Shown here one piece after another: positions 19,881-28,578 of a stretch of 64,000 bases of DNA. This DNA comes from Mycobacterium bohemicum DSM 44277 (lineage in GTDB: Bacteria; Actinomycetota; Actinomycetes; Mycobacteriales; Mycobacteriaceae), in contig NZ_CSTD01000007.1 in the NCBI RefSeq assembly GCF_001053185.1, forward strand, positions 1 through 64,000, read 5' to 3'. A program made the translations under genes and the position numbers. Every line of letters begins with the position of its first letter. Position 1 is the stretch's first letter. The notes beneath the pieces are model-generated. The model was not told where the DNA came from, did not search any database, and saw only the letters and a program-made list of their open reading frames with translations.

Positions 19881-20749
19881 CGGGCCGGGCTTCCGCTGAC
19901 GGCTTCGGCTTGCGGCTTTGCCGTGTCGGTGTCCGGTTTCAGGTGCCGCCACCAGCAGGCGATGTAGAGCAGCATCGAGATCACCAGGACGACCAGTACC
20001 CACAGCACGAGCGTGATGTCGATCCAGCCGCCGAAAGGCGGCGACCCCGGCAGGGCGTTTCTCAGCGGTACCACCGCGAAAAGCATTGCGGCGTACCAGG
20101 TTGTCATGGGCGGCTGAAACCTGCGCCGATCACGCAGTGTCTGGACCGCGACGAAAAAGCCGACGGCAGCGATGGCGACAAGCACGCCCAGGATGGCGAA
20201 ACCGAATGCCGCCGCGCTGAGCGACCGCTCCATTCGCACCTGGTACGGGCCCGTTCCGTTGGCCTGGGTGGCAACGACCTGCCATCCGGGCAAATGGTTG
20301 ACGAAGGTCACCGGAATGCGCTCGGACACCCCGCCCTCCCCGCCCCGGATGAGCTCGACCTCAATCGGCCCCGACTGGTACTGATCGAAGGGCCACGTTT
20401 CGATGTCGCCGGCGATGGTCAGCGGAACCGGAAAGACCCCCGGAAGCATGCCCTTCGTGTACTCGCGGCGGGTGGGCGTGGCGGCGGACCTGACTCGCAG
20501 GCTGACGTCCTGATTGAGGTGCTCGGTCTGCGGATCCAGGAGCGCAGATCCGAGAGAAACGGCCAGGTTCGCAACGAGCACGCTGTAGTTCGACTGAACC
20601 TCCTCCACAGTCAGCGTCGCGGTGGTGCGCTCACCCGAAGCCGGGAGTACGGCCTGTCGCTGCCGGGCGCCGCTGTCGGCATACAACACCACCGACGTGA
20701 CGTACGCAGCAACGACGGCAACGCCGAGCGCTACGAACCCCAGTTTCAT
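19877..20749 (-). CDS. DUF4436 family membrane protein, copy 1
   Basis: The 290-residue protein has one N-terminal membrane helix (LGFVALGVAVVAAYVTSVVL), a large extracytoplasmic beta domain with VEEVQSNYSVLVANLAVSLG and GMLPGVFPVPLTIAGD, and a C-terminal group of three hydrophobic segments. The hallmark RRRFQPPMTTWYAAMLFAVV follows the second helix. The family corresponds to Rv3435c; its function is unknown. It is about half identical by eye to the copy at 20844, so the pair arose by tandem duplication. Confidence 0.85.
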   Translation of the reverse strand: MKLGFVALGVAVVAAYVTSVVLYADSGARQRQAVLPASGERTTATLTVEEVQSNYSVLVANLAVSLGSALLDPQTEHLNQDVSLRVRSAATPTRREYTKGMLPGVFPVPLTIAGDIETWPFDQYQSGPIEVELIRGGEGGVSERIPVTFVNHLPGWQVVATQANGTGPYQVRMERSLSAAAFGFAILGVLVAIAAVGFFVAVQTLRDRRRFQPPMTTWYAAMLFAVVPLRNALPGSPPFGGWIDITLVLWVLVVLVISMLLYIACWWRHLKPDTDTAKPQAEAVSGSPAR

Positions 20750-20843
20750 GCCTCCCCCTTCTGCGCCCCCGAGAAATGTAAGTCAACGGATGCGTGATCG
20801 CGGCGATTCGACCGAAGCGGGCATCGCATTGGTCATGCGGACT

Positions 20844-21743
20844 TCAGGCCGGCTGCGGGCTCAATGGTGACGGGGCGGGATTCGGCGGTGTGGCCACCAC
20901 CTCAGGCTTCAGGTGGCGCCACCAGCAGCAGATGTAGAGAACCATTGCTGTCACCAACGCAACGATCACCCAGAGCACGACGGTGACATCGATCCAGGCC
21001 CCGATCGGGGGCGCGCCGGGAAGTGCGTTTCGGAGTGGGACCACCGCGAAGAGCATCGCCGCGTACCAGGTCGTCATGGGCGGTTGGAACTTGCGCCGGT
21101 TACGGAGGGTTTGCACCGCGACGAAGAGCGCCACGACGGCGATGGCGATGAGCACCCCGCAGATGACGATGCCGAACAACGCTGTGCTCATCGCGCGCCG
21201 CACGCGCAATCGGTACGCCCCGCCACTGACTTTGCTGGCGGCAACCTTGAATCCCGACAGGTGGTCGATGATTTTCACCGGGACGAGTTCGGGTGCCTTC
21301 GTGGTGTCACCGTTACGGAATAGCTGCACCTCAACGGGTCCCGAACTGTAACTGTCGAACGGCCAACGTTCCACGTGACCCGAGATCGTCAAAGGGACCG
21401 GAAACACGCCGGGCAGCATGCCTTTCGAGTATTCGCGTCGACTGGGCTGGGCCGCCGATCTGACTCGCAGAACGAGGTCCTCCTTGAGCCGGTGGGTCAC
21501 CGGGTCCAGCAGTTCGGGCCCGGGGGCGACAGCCAGGTTGGCAACGACCGCGCTGTAGTTCGACTGCACCTCTTCGACCGTCATCGTCGCGATGCTCTCG
21601 GGGGCCGTCTCCGCGTTATCACTGAGGACGCCGGACGGAGCTCCGTCGACCGTGTCCTCGTACAGGCCGATCAGCACCACGTAAACCCCGACTATCAGCA
21701 CGACAAGACCTGCCATGGCGAATCTTCTGACCGCCGATCGCAT
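20844..21743 (-). CDS. DUF4436 family membrane protein, copy 2
   Basis: The 299-residue paralogue has the same layout as copy 1: N-terminal helix (FAMAGLVVLIVGVYVVLIGL), extracytoplasmic domain with VEEVQSNYSAVVANLAVAPG and GMLPGVFPVPLTISGHVERW, and a three-helix C-terminus with RRKFQPPMTTWYAAMLFAVV. The C-terminal tail is Pro-rich (PNPAPSPLSPQPA). It is transcribed in the same direction as copy 1, about 95 bases upstream of it. No catalytic motif was seen. Confidence 0.85.
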   Translation of the reverse strand: MRSAVRRFAMAGLVVLIVGVYVVLIGLYEDTVDGAPSGVLSDNAETAPESIATMTVEEVQSNYSAVVANLAVAPGPELLDPVTHRLKEDLVLRVRSAAQPSRREYSKGMLPGVFPVPLTISGHVERWPFDSYSSGPVEVQLFRNGDTTKAPELVPVKIIDHLSGFKVAASKVSGGAYRLRVRRAMSTALFGIVICGVLIAIAVVALFVAVQTLRNRRKFQPPMTTWYAAMLFAVVPLRNALPGAPPIGAWIDVTVVLWVIVALVTAMVLYICCWWRHLKPEVVATPPNPAPSPLSPQPA

Positions 21744-21829
21744 GCGGCTCCTACCCTGTGACGTGGCCCGTACACAGGGAATCTAACCGAACGGCTGCAC
21801 ATCTGGCGGCACACCACCAAAGCGCTGCC

Positions 21830-23695
21830 CTATTCGACCGTGACGGACTTCGCCAGGTTTCTCGGCTTGTCGACGTCGTATCCGCGGGCCTGGGCGACAG
21901 ACGCGGCGAACACCTGCAGCGGGATGGTCGACAGCAGGGGCTGCAAAAGCGTTGAGACGGCGGGTATTTCGATCAGGTGGTCGGCGTAGGGGCGGACGGT
22001 TTCGTCGCCCTCCTCGGCGATCACGATGGTAATCGCGCCGCGGGCCTGGATCTCGCGGATGTTCGACAACAGCTTGGCGTGCAGCACGGCCGACCCCTTG
22101 GGCGAGGGCATGACGACGATGACCGGAAGGTCGTCCTCGATCAGCGCGATCGGGCCGTGCTTGAGCTCGCCCGCGGCGAATCCCTCGGCGTGCATGTAGG
22201 CCAGCTCCTTGAGCTTCAGCGCGCCCTCGAGCGCCACGGGGTAGCCGACGTGGCGGCCCAGGAACAGCACCGTCGAGGACTTGGCGAATCGGTGCGCCAG
22301 GGTGGCGACGGGTTCGATGCCCGCGATCACCCGGGCCACCAGGTCCGGCATCGACTCCAGCTCGCGATACTCGCGCGCGACCTCGTCGGGGTACTTGGTG
22401 CCGCGGGCCTGCGCGAGCGCCAGCCCGACCAGGTAGTTGGCGGCGATCTGCGCCAGGAACGTCTTGGTCGAGGCCACGCCGATCTCCGGGCCGGCGCGCG
22501 TATAGAGCACGGCGTCGCATTCCCGGGGAATCTGCGAGCCGTTGGTATTGCAGACGGCGAGCACCTTGGCCTTCTGCTCCTTGGCGTGCCGGACGGCTTC
22601 GAGGGTGTCGGCCGTTTCCCCGGACTGGGAGATGGCCACCACCAGCGTGCTGCGGTCCAGCACCGGGTCGCGGTAGCGGAATTCGCTGGCCAGCTCCACC
22701 TCCACCGGCAGCCGCGTCCAGTGCTCGATCGCGTACTTGGCCAGCAGCCCCGAGTGATACGCCGTGCCGCAGGCCACCACGAACACCTTGTCGACCTCGC
22801 GCAGTTCCTGGTCGGACAGGCGCTGCTCGTCCAGCACGATCCGGCCGTCGACGAAGTGGCCGAGCAGGGTGTCGGCCACCGCGGCGGGCTGCTCGGCGAT
22901 CTCCTTGAGCATGAAGTACTCGTAGCCGCCCTTCTCGGCGGCGGCCAGGTCCCAGTCGATGTGAAACTCGCGGTAGCTGACGTCTTCGTTGCCGTCGAAG
23001 TCGGTGATCCGGTAGCCGTCCGCGGTGATCACGACGGCCTGGTCCTGGCCGAGTTCGACGGCGTCGCGGGTGTGCGGGATGAACGCCGCCACGTCGGAGC
23101 CGACGAACATCTCACCGTCGCCGATCCCGACCACCAGCGGCGTCGAGCGGCGGGCGGCGACGATCGTGCCGGGCTCGTCGGCGTTGGCGAACACCAGCGT
23201 GAAGTGGCCCTCCAGCCGGCGCAGCACGGCCCGCACCGACGCGGCGAAGTCTCCGGCGGCCTCGCCGTGCCGGTATTCGCGGGCCACCAGGTGCACGGCG
23301 ACCTCGGTGTCGGTGTCGCTGGCGAACTCCACGCCGTACCCCTCGAGCTCGTGACGCAGGGTCGCGTAGTTCTCGATGATGCCGTTGTGCACGACGGCGA
23401 TCCTGCCGGCGGCGTCGCGATGCGGGTGGGCGTTGCGGTCGGTGGGGCGTCCGTGGGTGGCCCACCGGGTGTGGCCCAGGCCGGTGGTGCCGGTCTTGGA
23501 CTCCGGGGCCATGCCGGCGACGGCCTCCTCGAGGTTGGCCAGCCGGCCGGCGCGCCGGCAGACGGTCAGCCCGCCCTCATCGTCGACCAGCGCGATCCCC
23601 GACGAGTCGTAGCCGCGGTACTCCATTCGGTGCAGCGCGGCCATGACGACCTGGCAGGCGGGCCGCTGCCCGACGTAGCCGACGATTCCGCACAT
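21830..23695 (-). CDS. glmS: Glutamine-fructose-6-phosphate aminotransferase GlmS
   Basis: The start is placed at ATG 23695 so that Cys2 (MCGIVGYVGQRPA) becomes the N-terminal nucleophile of the glutaminase domain after Met removal. An upstream in-frame start would bury it. Two SIS isomerase domains follow (VACGTAYHSGLLAKYAIEHW and SQSGETADTLEAV; the second with GRHVGYPVALEGALKLKELA), ending KPRNLAKSVTVE. At 621 residues it is full length. It makes glucosamine-6-phosphate, the entry to UDP-GlcNAc. glmM, normally a few genes away, is absent from the window. Confidence 0.96.
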   Translation of the reverse strand: MCGIVGYVGQRPACQVVMAALHRMEYRGYDSSGIALVDDEGGLTVCRRAGRLANLEEAVAGMAPESKTGTTGLGHTRWATHGRPTDRNAHPHRDAAGRIAVVHNGIIENYATLRHELEGYGVEFASDTDTEVAVHLVAREYRHGEAAGDFAASVRAVLRRLEGHFTLVFANADEPGTIVAARRSTPLVVGIGDGEMFVGSDVAAFIPHTRDAVELGQDQAVVITADGYRITDFDGNEDVSYREFHIDWDLAAAEKGGYEYFMLKEIAEQPAAVADTLLGHFVDGRIVLDEQRLSDQELREVDKVFVVACGTAYHSGLLAKYAIEHWTRLPVEVELASEFRYRDPVLDRSTLVVAISQSGETADTLEAVRHAKEQKAKVLAVCNTNGSQIPRECDAVLYTRAGPEIGVASTKTFLAQIAANYLVGLALAQARGTKYPDEVAREYRELESMPDLVARVIAGIEPVATLAHRFAKSSTVLFLGRHVGYPVALEGALKLKELAYMHAEGFAAGELKHGPIALIEDDLPVIVVMPSPKGSAVLHAKLLSNIREIQARGAITIVIAEEGDETVRPYADHLIEIPAVSTLLQPLLSTIPLQVFAASVAQARGYDVDKPRNLAKSVTVE

Positions 23696-24120
23696 TGTGT
23701 CCAGGGTAGTGCAGCACAATCCCCCGGGCGGTCGCGGCGAGCCGGAACGGCCGCCGGGCCGGCGACGCGGGCCCGATTCGCGGCATTCATACCGACTTCA
23801 TCAAAATGTCGAATCCTTCACCTGATGTCCTCGCGACGTTTCCTCTAACAACATTTCTCCCAGCAACATCGGACTTAAGCTGACCAATACCTGCCAGTGC
23901 ACGACCTCAGGAGCGGCCGATCAAGCGTAAGGCGCTGTGAATCAACGTGTTAGCCCGCAATGACCGTCAGCCCACCGCAGCCTGCCGTCATTCGCAGCCC
24001 TCCTCAAAGCCGATCAGAATTGCGGCTCGGCAAATAGCGTAAGCCGATTTGATCGTGGTTAATTCCCGTTGACGAAAAAGACAATATTGCCCGCCATACA
24101 CACGTCTCCGAGGGGAGAAC
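23696..24120. promoter_or_regulatory. 425-base intergenic region upstream of glmS and the 63-residue gene
   Basis: This gap separates divergent starts. It is AT-richer than its surroundings from about 23786 to 24110 (for example AACAACATTTCTCCCAGCAAC near 23848), and CGAGGGGAGAACATG supplies a strong ribosome-binding site for the gene at 24121. TTGACG at 24069 with CATACA about 20 bases later is a weak promoter candidate. No open frame with mycobacterial codon use was found inside. Confidence 0.4.
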
Positions 24121-24312
24121 ATGACCGCTTTAGCGTACGAAGACGCACTACCGCAACTGGCGGCGACCGCGCAGGTCGACCGGCGCCGGCCGCAACGGGC
24201 GGCCCCCAGCGGCGACCCCCTGGCCGACGCCGCCGCCCGTTTGCTGAGCATTCCGCTGCACCACGTGTACGCGGTGTTATGGCGCGTGGGCCTGATCGAG
24301 GTCACGGCGTAG
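24121..24312 (+). CDS. Small conserved-looking protein, 63 residues, unknown function
   Basis: ATG 24121 follows GAGGGGAGAAC, an excellent Shine-Dalgarno sequence, which is the main reason for calling it. The N-terminal half is low complexity (ATAQVDRRRPQRAAPSGD). The C-terminal half, DPLADAAARLLSIPLHHVYA followed by VLWRVGLIEV, is helical and hydrophobic like a short peptide-binding or DNA-binding segment. No family is recognised. It could be a small regulator of glmS or of the downstream hydrolase-like gene. Confidence 0.6.
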   Translation: MTALAYEDALPQLAATAQVDRRRPQRAAPSGDPLADAAARLLSIPLHHVYAVLWRVGLIEVTA

Positions 24313-24317
24313 TCGAT

Positions 24318-24352
24318 TCTGGGTCGATCTGGGTCGATCTGGGTCGATCTGG
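24318..24352. repeat. Tandem 10-base repeat TCTGGGTCGA
   Basis: Three and a half head-to-tail copies of TCTGGGTCGA directly follow the stop of the 63-residue gene. A looser GGGGTCAA series follows (CTCGGGGTCAACTGGGGTCA). Copy number may vary between strains. It lies within the 100-base gap before the gene at 24413. Confidence 0.8.
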
Positions 24353-24412
24353 AGCTCCTCGGGGCTGCTCGGGGTCAACTGGGGTCAATCGGGGATGCGC
24401 TAACGTCGACGC

Positions 24413-25252
24413 GTGGCCCGAATCCGCAAGCTCGTCGCCGCCCTCGGCCGCCGTGGCCCGCATCGGGTTCTGCGCGGTGACCTGGCCTTCGCCGGGCTGC
24501 CGGGCGTGGTCTACACCCCCGAGGCCGGGCTGAATCTGCCGGCCGTCGCGTTCGGCCACGACTGGCTCGCCGGCGCCGCGCGCTATTCCACGCTGCTGGA
24601 GCACCTGGCGTCGTGGGGGATCGTGGCCGGCGCCCCCGATACCGAGCGCGGCCTGGCGCCGTCGGTGCTCAATTTCGCGTTCGACCTGGGCACCGCGCTC
24701 GACATCGTGTCCGGCGTGCGCCTCGGGCCGGGCAAGATCAGCGTGCATCCGGCCAAGCTGGGGGTGGTCGGCCACGGTTTCGGTGGTTCGGCCGCCGTGT
24801 TCGCCGCCGCCGGAATGCCCGCCAAGCTCACGGCGGCGGTGGCGATCTTCCCCTCGGTCACCCAACCGCCGGCCGAGCTGCCGGCCGCGACGCTGAAGGT
24901 TCCCGGCCTGATCCTGACCGCCCCGGACGCGGCGAAGACGCTGACGTCCAACGCGGCGCCCCTTGCCGCCGCGTGGGACACGGCGACGCTGCGCATCGTC
25001 AGCAAGGCCGTGCCCGGGGGCCTCGTGCAGGGCCGGCGGCTGGCGAAGGCATTCGGACTGTCCGGGACGCATCGCAAGACGCAGCGATCGGTGCGCGCCC
25101 TGCTGACCGGATACCTGCTCTACACGCTGGGCGGCGACAAGACCTATCGCGACTTCGCCGACCCCGATGTGGAGTTGCCCGGGACCAATCCCGTCGACCC
25201 CGAGGCGGAGCCCGTCGGCCTCGAGGACAAGATCGTCGCGCTGCTCAAGTGA
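24413..25252 (+). CDS. Alpha/beta-hydrolase-like protein (Rv3438-like) lacking the usual Ser
   Basis: The 279-residue protein starts at GTG 24413 (ARIRKLVAALGRRGPHRVLR). The fold resembles chlorophyllase or dienelactone hydrolase: FGHDWLAGAARYSTLLEHLA, then VVGHGFGGSAAVFAAAGMPA. The nucleophile elbow reads G-H-G-F-G-G, so the expected serine of GHSxGG is glycine. The M. tuberculosis Rv3438 sequence I recall has the same GHG, suggesting the loss is ancestral and the protein non-hydrolytic. It follows the 63-residue gene and precedes a LLM oxidoreductase. Confidence 0.78.
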   Translation: MARIRKLVAALGRRGPHRVLRGDLAFAGLPGVVYTPEAGLNLPAVAFGHDWLAGAARYSTLLEHLASWGIVAGAPDTERGLAPSVLNFAFDLGTALDIVSGVRLGPGKISVHPAKLGVVGHGFGGSAAVFAAAGMPAKLTAAVAIFPSVTQPPAELPAATLKVPGLILTAPDAAKTLTSNAAPLAAAWDTATLRIVSKAVPGGLVQGRRLAKAFGLSGTHRKTQRSVRALLTGYLLYTLGGDKTYRDFADPDVELPGTNPVDPEAEPVGLEDKIVALLK

Positions 25253-25298
25253 CGCGCCCCCGCGCGGGGTTCCGCGGTCAGCGTGATATCAGTCGTTG

Positions 25299-26341
25299 AT
25301 GCGAATCGGGATCGCCCTGGATTATTCGGGCGGCTTTCACGAGGCCGTGGACCGCGTCGTCGAATTGGAGAAGTCCGGCGTCGAGGTCGCGGTGGTGGCC
25401 GAGGCGTATTCGTACGACGCCATCAGCCAGCTCGGCTACCTGGCCGCCAAGACCAGCACCGTCGAGCTGGCCTCCGGGTGGTGCCGATCTACATCCGCAC
25501 GCCGTCGCTGCTGGCGATGACCGCCGCGGGCCTGGACTTCGTGTCCGACGGACGCTTCCGCCTGGGGATCGGCACGTCCGGGCCGCAGGTGATCGAGGGG
25601 TTCCACGGGGTGGCATTCGACGCCCCCCTGGGCCGCACCCGCGAGGTCGTGGAGATCTGCCGGAAGGTGTGGCGGCGCGAACGCCTGCAATACGCCGGGA
25701 AGCACTACCAGATTCCTCTGCCGCCGGACCGCGGGACGGGCCTGGGCAAGGCCTTGCAACTGATCAATCATCCTGTGCGCGAACGCATTCCGATCACGAT
25801 AGCAGCGCTGGGCCCCAAGAACGTCGAGCTCACCGCCGAGATCGCCGAGGGCTGGCAGCCCGTCTTCTACCACCCCGAGAAGGCCGGGTCGGTGTGGGGC
25901 GACGCGCTGGCCGCCGGCTTCGCCAAGCGTGATCCGGCGCTGGGCCCGCTGGACGTCGCGGTGCACGCCTCGCTGGCCATCGGCGACGACGTCGACGAGC
26001 GGCTGGCCTGGGTCAAGCCGCAGCTGGCGCTCTACCTCGGCGGGATGGGCGCCAAGGGCCGCAACTTCTATCACAACCTGGCGACCCGTTACGGGTTCGG
26101 CGAGGTCGCGGATCGGATCCAGGAGCTGTACCTGTCCGGCCGCAAGCAGGAGGCCATCACGGCGGTCCCCGACGAGTTGGTGCGCGGGATCTCCCTGGTC
26201 GGTCCGCGCGGCCATGTCTCCGAACGGCTGGCGGCGTTCGCGGAGTCGGGCGTGACGACGCTGCTGGTGAGCCCCGTGACCGCCGACCCGCGCGAGGCGG
26301 TGCGCTACGTCGAGGACGTGCTGCGGCTGCGGCCCGCCTGA
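25299..26341 (+). pseudogene. F420-dependent LLM-class oxidoreductase with a single-base frameshift
   Basis: From ATG 25299 (MRIGIALDYSGGFHEAVDRV) the frame is good to KTSTVELASG. There the run GGG at 25476-25478 appears one G short, and the rest is read in another frame (VVPIYIRTPSLLAMTAAGLD to EDVLRLRPA). With GGGG the product would be a continuous protein of about 347 residues. LGIGTSGPQVIEGFHG and IAALGPKNVELTAEIAEGWQ are typical of the luciferase-like F420 family. The substrate is unknown. A sequencing error in a G run is as likely as a real mutation. Confidence 0.88.
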
Positions 26342-26442
26342 TCATCACTGCCCCGCCTGCGGGAGTTGGTCCGCGGCGACTTCGCACGGCGTCGATCCCT
26401 CGTTGCCCGGCGCCGGTGGCCCGCCCGGGGGCGGCGTCGCGC

Positions 26443-26894
26443 CGGGTGAGGAAGCCGGCCTTCTTCAGCGCCGGCCGGTCCTCCGGCGACGCCACGATCA
26501 GCGCCCGGGCGATGCCCAGGCGCAGGGCTCCGGCCTGGCCCGACGGGCCGCCGCCGTGCAGGTGGGCGTAGATGTCGAAGCTCTCGGCCCGGTCCACCGT
26601 GACCAGCGGGGCCTTGATGAGCTGCTGGTGCACCTTGTTGGGGAAGTAGCCCTCCAGGCTGCGGCCGTTGAGGTGGAACTGGCCGGTGCCGGGCACCAGG
26701 CGCACCCGGACCACGGCCTCCTTGCGGCGGCCGACGGTCTGGATGGGGCGCTCGAACACGAAGGCCTCGCTGGGCCGCGCCGCCGGGGTCTCGGCCGAGG
26801 CCGCGGGCGCGTCGGCGGCCTCCGGGGCCGCCTCCACCGCCTCGGCGGTGTCGGTCGGCTCGACGGTTTCGGTCGCGTCGGTTGTGTCGGTCAC
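26443..26894 (-). pseudogene. rpsI: 30S ribosomal protein S9, truncated at its C-terminus
   Basis: GTG 26894 overlaps the rplM stop. An acidic Ala/Glu N-terminal extension of about 40 residues (usual in mycobacterial S9) precedes the S9 core (QTVGRRKEAVVRVRLVPGTG, FNGRSLEGYFP-like segment, GGGPSGQAGALRLGIARAL). After DRPALKKAGFLTR the expected tail of about 22 residues, ending in the SKR that contacts P-site tRNA, is replaced by unrelated sequence running into the neighbouring gene. The 100 bases between here and 26342 hold nothing recognisable. S9 is needed for efficient translation, so missing sequence in the assembly is suspected. Confidence 0.9.
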
Positions 26895-27334
26895 TGCGCC
26901 ACCTGCTTGATCTCGTACGGAACCGGCTGCTGCGCGGTGTGGGGATGCTCCGGGCCGGCGTAGACGCGCAGCTTGCGCTGGATCTGGCGGCTCAGCTTGT
27001 TCTTGGGCAGCATGCCGACGATCGCCTTCTCCACGACGCGGGTCGGGTGCTTCTCCAGCAGCTCGCCGATCGAGCGCTTGCGCAGCCCGCCGGGGTACCC
27101 CGAGTGGCGGTAAGCCATCTTGCTGCGCAGCTTGTCGCCGGACAGCGCGACCTTGTCGGCATTGATGACGATGACGAAATCCCCGCCATCGACATTGGGG
27201 GCGAACGTCGGCTTGTGCTTGCCGCGCAGCAGGGTGGCAGCTGCGACGGCAAGGCGGCCAAGCACCACGTCCGTGGCGTCGATGACGTACCACGACCTCG
27301 TGGTGTCACCCGCCTTGGGCGCATAGGTGGGCAC
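26891..27334 (-). CDS. rplM: 50S ribosomal protein L13
   Basis: The complete 147-residue L13 (MPTYAPKAGDTTRSWYVIDA) includes VLGRLAVAAATLLRGKHKPT, YRHSGYPGGLRKRSIGELLE and GMLPKNKLSRQIQRKLRVYA. It binds 23S rRNA early in 50S assembly. It leads the rplM-rpsI unit, and its stop overlaps the rpsI GTG. Confidence 0.97.
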   Translation of the reverse strand: MPTYAPKAGDTTRSWYVIDATDVVLGRLAVAAATLLRGKHKPTFAPNVDGGDFVIVINADKVALSGDKLRSKMAYRHSGYPGGLRKRSIGELLEKHPTRVVEKAIVGMLPKNKLSRQIQRKLRVYAGPEHPHTAQQPVPYEIKQVAQ

Positions 27335-27515
27335 AGCGCTTACCTTCTCTTCTCGTGGTGGATCCCGGTTCGAGCCGGGTGCCGGTCAGGCGTCCCTTGT
27401 AGGTCTGCGGCGGGGTTGGTCTCGGCGACCGACGTTGACCCGAGCCCCTTGCGTACCGCACGCCAACCGAGCAGCTTACCGATCGGCGTCCCCGCAGGTC
27501 AAAATCGTCAAAACA

Positions 27516-27556
27516 CTGTGTGGTCCCAGCGGCTCTCCTCCACCGGGACCACACAG
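27516..27556. terminator. Hairpin between esxT and the rplM promoter region
   Basis: CTGTGTGGTCCC (27516-27527) and GGGACCACACAG (27545-27556) form a perfect 12-base stem with a 17-base loop, 16 bases beyond the esxT stop in the minus direction. It would end the esxU-esxT transcript before rplM. No strong T tract follows, as is common in mycobacteria. Confidence 0.75.
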
Positions 27557-27571
27557 AGCTCATGGGTTCGG

Positions 27572-27874
27572 CTAGCGGGCCCACGCCCCTGCCGCGCGGC
27601 GGTCGGCGTCCGCCACTTCGTCGGCTCCGTCACGCACCGCCCGGCCCAGGTCGACCAGGATCTGGGTGAGCGCGCTCGCCGCCCGGTGCCACCTCAGCTG
27701 CTCGACCTGGTAGGCGGCGGCCGCCTCGCGGGTCCACAGCTGCTCGAGCGGGGCAATCTGCCCCCTCAGGTCCTCCAGTGCCGCGTTGAAGCGGATAGAG
27801 GTGGCGTGAATCTCCTGGCGAACGGAGTGTTCGATCTCGCCGAAGTCATACGACAGCACCGGGTCCACAGTCAC
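27572..27874 (-). CDS. esxT: ESX-4 WXG100-family protein EsxT
   Basis: 100 residues from GTG 27874, just after GAGGGAGG; the length equals Rv3444c. Helical hairpin with the turn QLWTREAAAAYQVEQLRWHR in place of strict W-x-G, and DRRAAGAWAR at the end. EsxT pairs with EsxU as the secreted heterodimer of the ESX-4 type VII system. A second GTG two codons later is possible. The genes for the ESX-4 ATPase and channel are missing nearby, so secretion may be lost. Confidence 0.93.
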   Translation of the reverse strand: MTVDPVLSYDFGEIEHSVRQEIHATSIRFNAALEDLRGQIAPLEQLWTREAAAAYQVEQLRWHRAASALTQILVDLGRAVRDGADEVADADRRAAGAWAR

Positions 27875-27882
27875 CGCCTCCC

Positions 27883-28200
27883 TCACAGGTTTCCGGCTGC
27901 CGCGCCGATGTGGTGGGCGTGGCTCTGGCCGGCCTCGCGCAGCGCGGCCTCGTTGTGCCGGATCGTTTCGGCGATCGCATGCAGGACGTGGTAGAGCCGC
28001 AGCGACTCGGCGTTCCACCGGTCGACCACGTCTTTGAACCGGGCGGCCGCGGGCCCGGCCCACACCGACGGCGGCACCGCGCTCATGCGGCCGATGAACG
28101 CCTGCAGCATCGCCCGGATCTCCTCGTTGCGGGCATCCGTCGTATTCGCGACCGACCGCATCAGGTCGAAGTCGGTGCTCAGCGTGTTCGGTGCGGCCAT
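27883..28200 (-). CDS. esxU: ESX-4 WXG100-family protein EsxU
   Basis: 105 residues from ATG 28200 (MAAPNTLSTDFDLMRSVANT), the same length as Rv3445c. It has the WxG turn in VPPSVWAGPAAARFKDVVDR and the two flanking helices. It precedes esxT by 8 bases, forming the usual pair. An upstream ATG (28221) adds seven unconserved residues. Confidence 0.93.
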   Translation of the reverse strand: MAAPNTLSTDFDLMRSVANTTDARNEEIRAMLQAFIGRMSAVPPSVWAGPAAARFKDVVDRWNAESLRLYHVLHAIAETIRHNEAALREAGQSHAHHIGAAAGNL

Positions 28201-28236
28201 ACATGATCCGACCACGGCCACCGCCGTTCGGTTCCA

Positions 28237-28578
28237 TCAAATTCCGATCGCCCGCGCGGACCGCACCGCCTGCTCGCAGACGCCGCGGACGGCGTCCTCG
28301 GCGCCCGGGCGACTCTGGCATCCGATGCTGATCCGCACCGGCCCGTCGACGAACACCGTCCACCGCACGTGATGGCGGGCCCGCACCTCGCGGTAGGTCA
28401 CGGCGGGCCGCCCGGCGGTGGACCCGGACGGGTCGAAGTCGGCGAAGACCCCGCCGGGCTCGGCGTCGAGCGCGCGTTTCAGCCGCTCGGCGGTGCCGCT
28501 CAGCGTCTCACCGGGCACCGGGGATTGCGTCACCAGCAGCGCCACCTCGGGGTCCGACGGCGACGCAACCTGCACCCG
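28237..28578 (-). pseudogene. C-terminal fragment of Rv3446c-like ESX-4 associated protein
   Basis: About 113 residues, from RVQVASPSDPEVALLVTQSP to GCQSRPGAEDAVRGVCEQAV and RSARAIGI, match the end of the type VII secretion-associated protein encoded beside esxU (Rv3446c, about 404 residues). The N-terminal three quarters are missing. The frame runs upstream without a conserved start into the eccB4 coding sequence in a different phase. The join is near 28578. Confidence 0.82.

Noticed and set aside
21977..23848. 623-residue plus-strand frame opposite glmS
   Set aside because: Shadow of GlmS; no domain and no ribosome-binding site.
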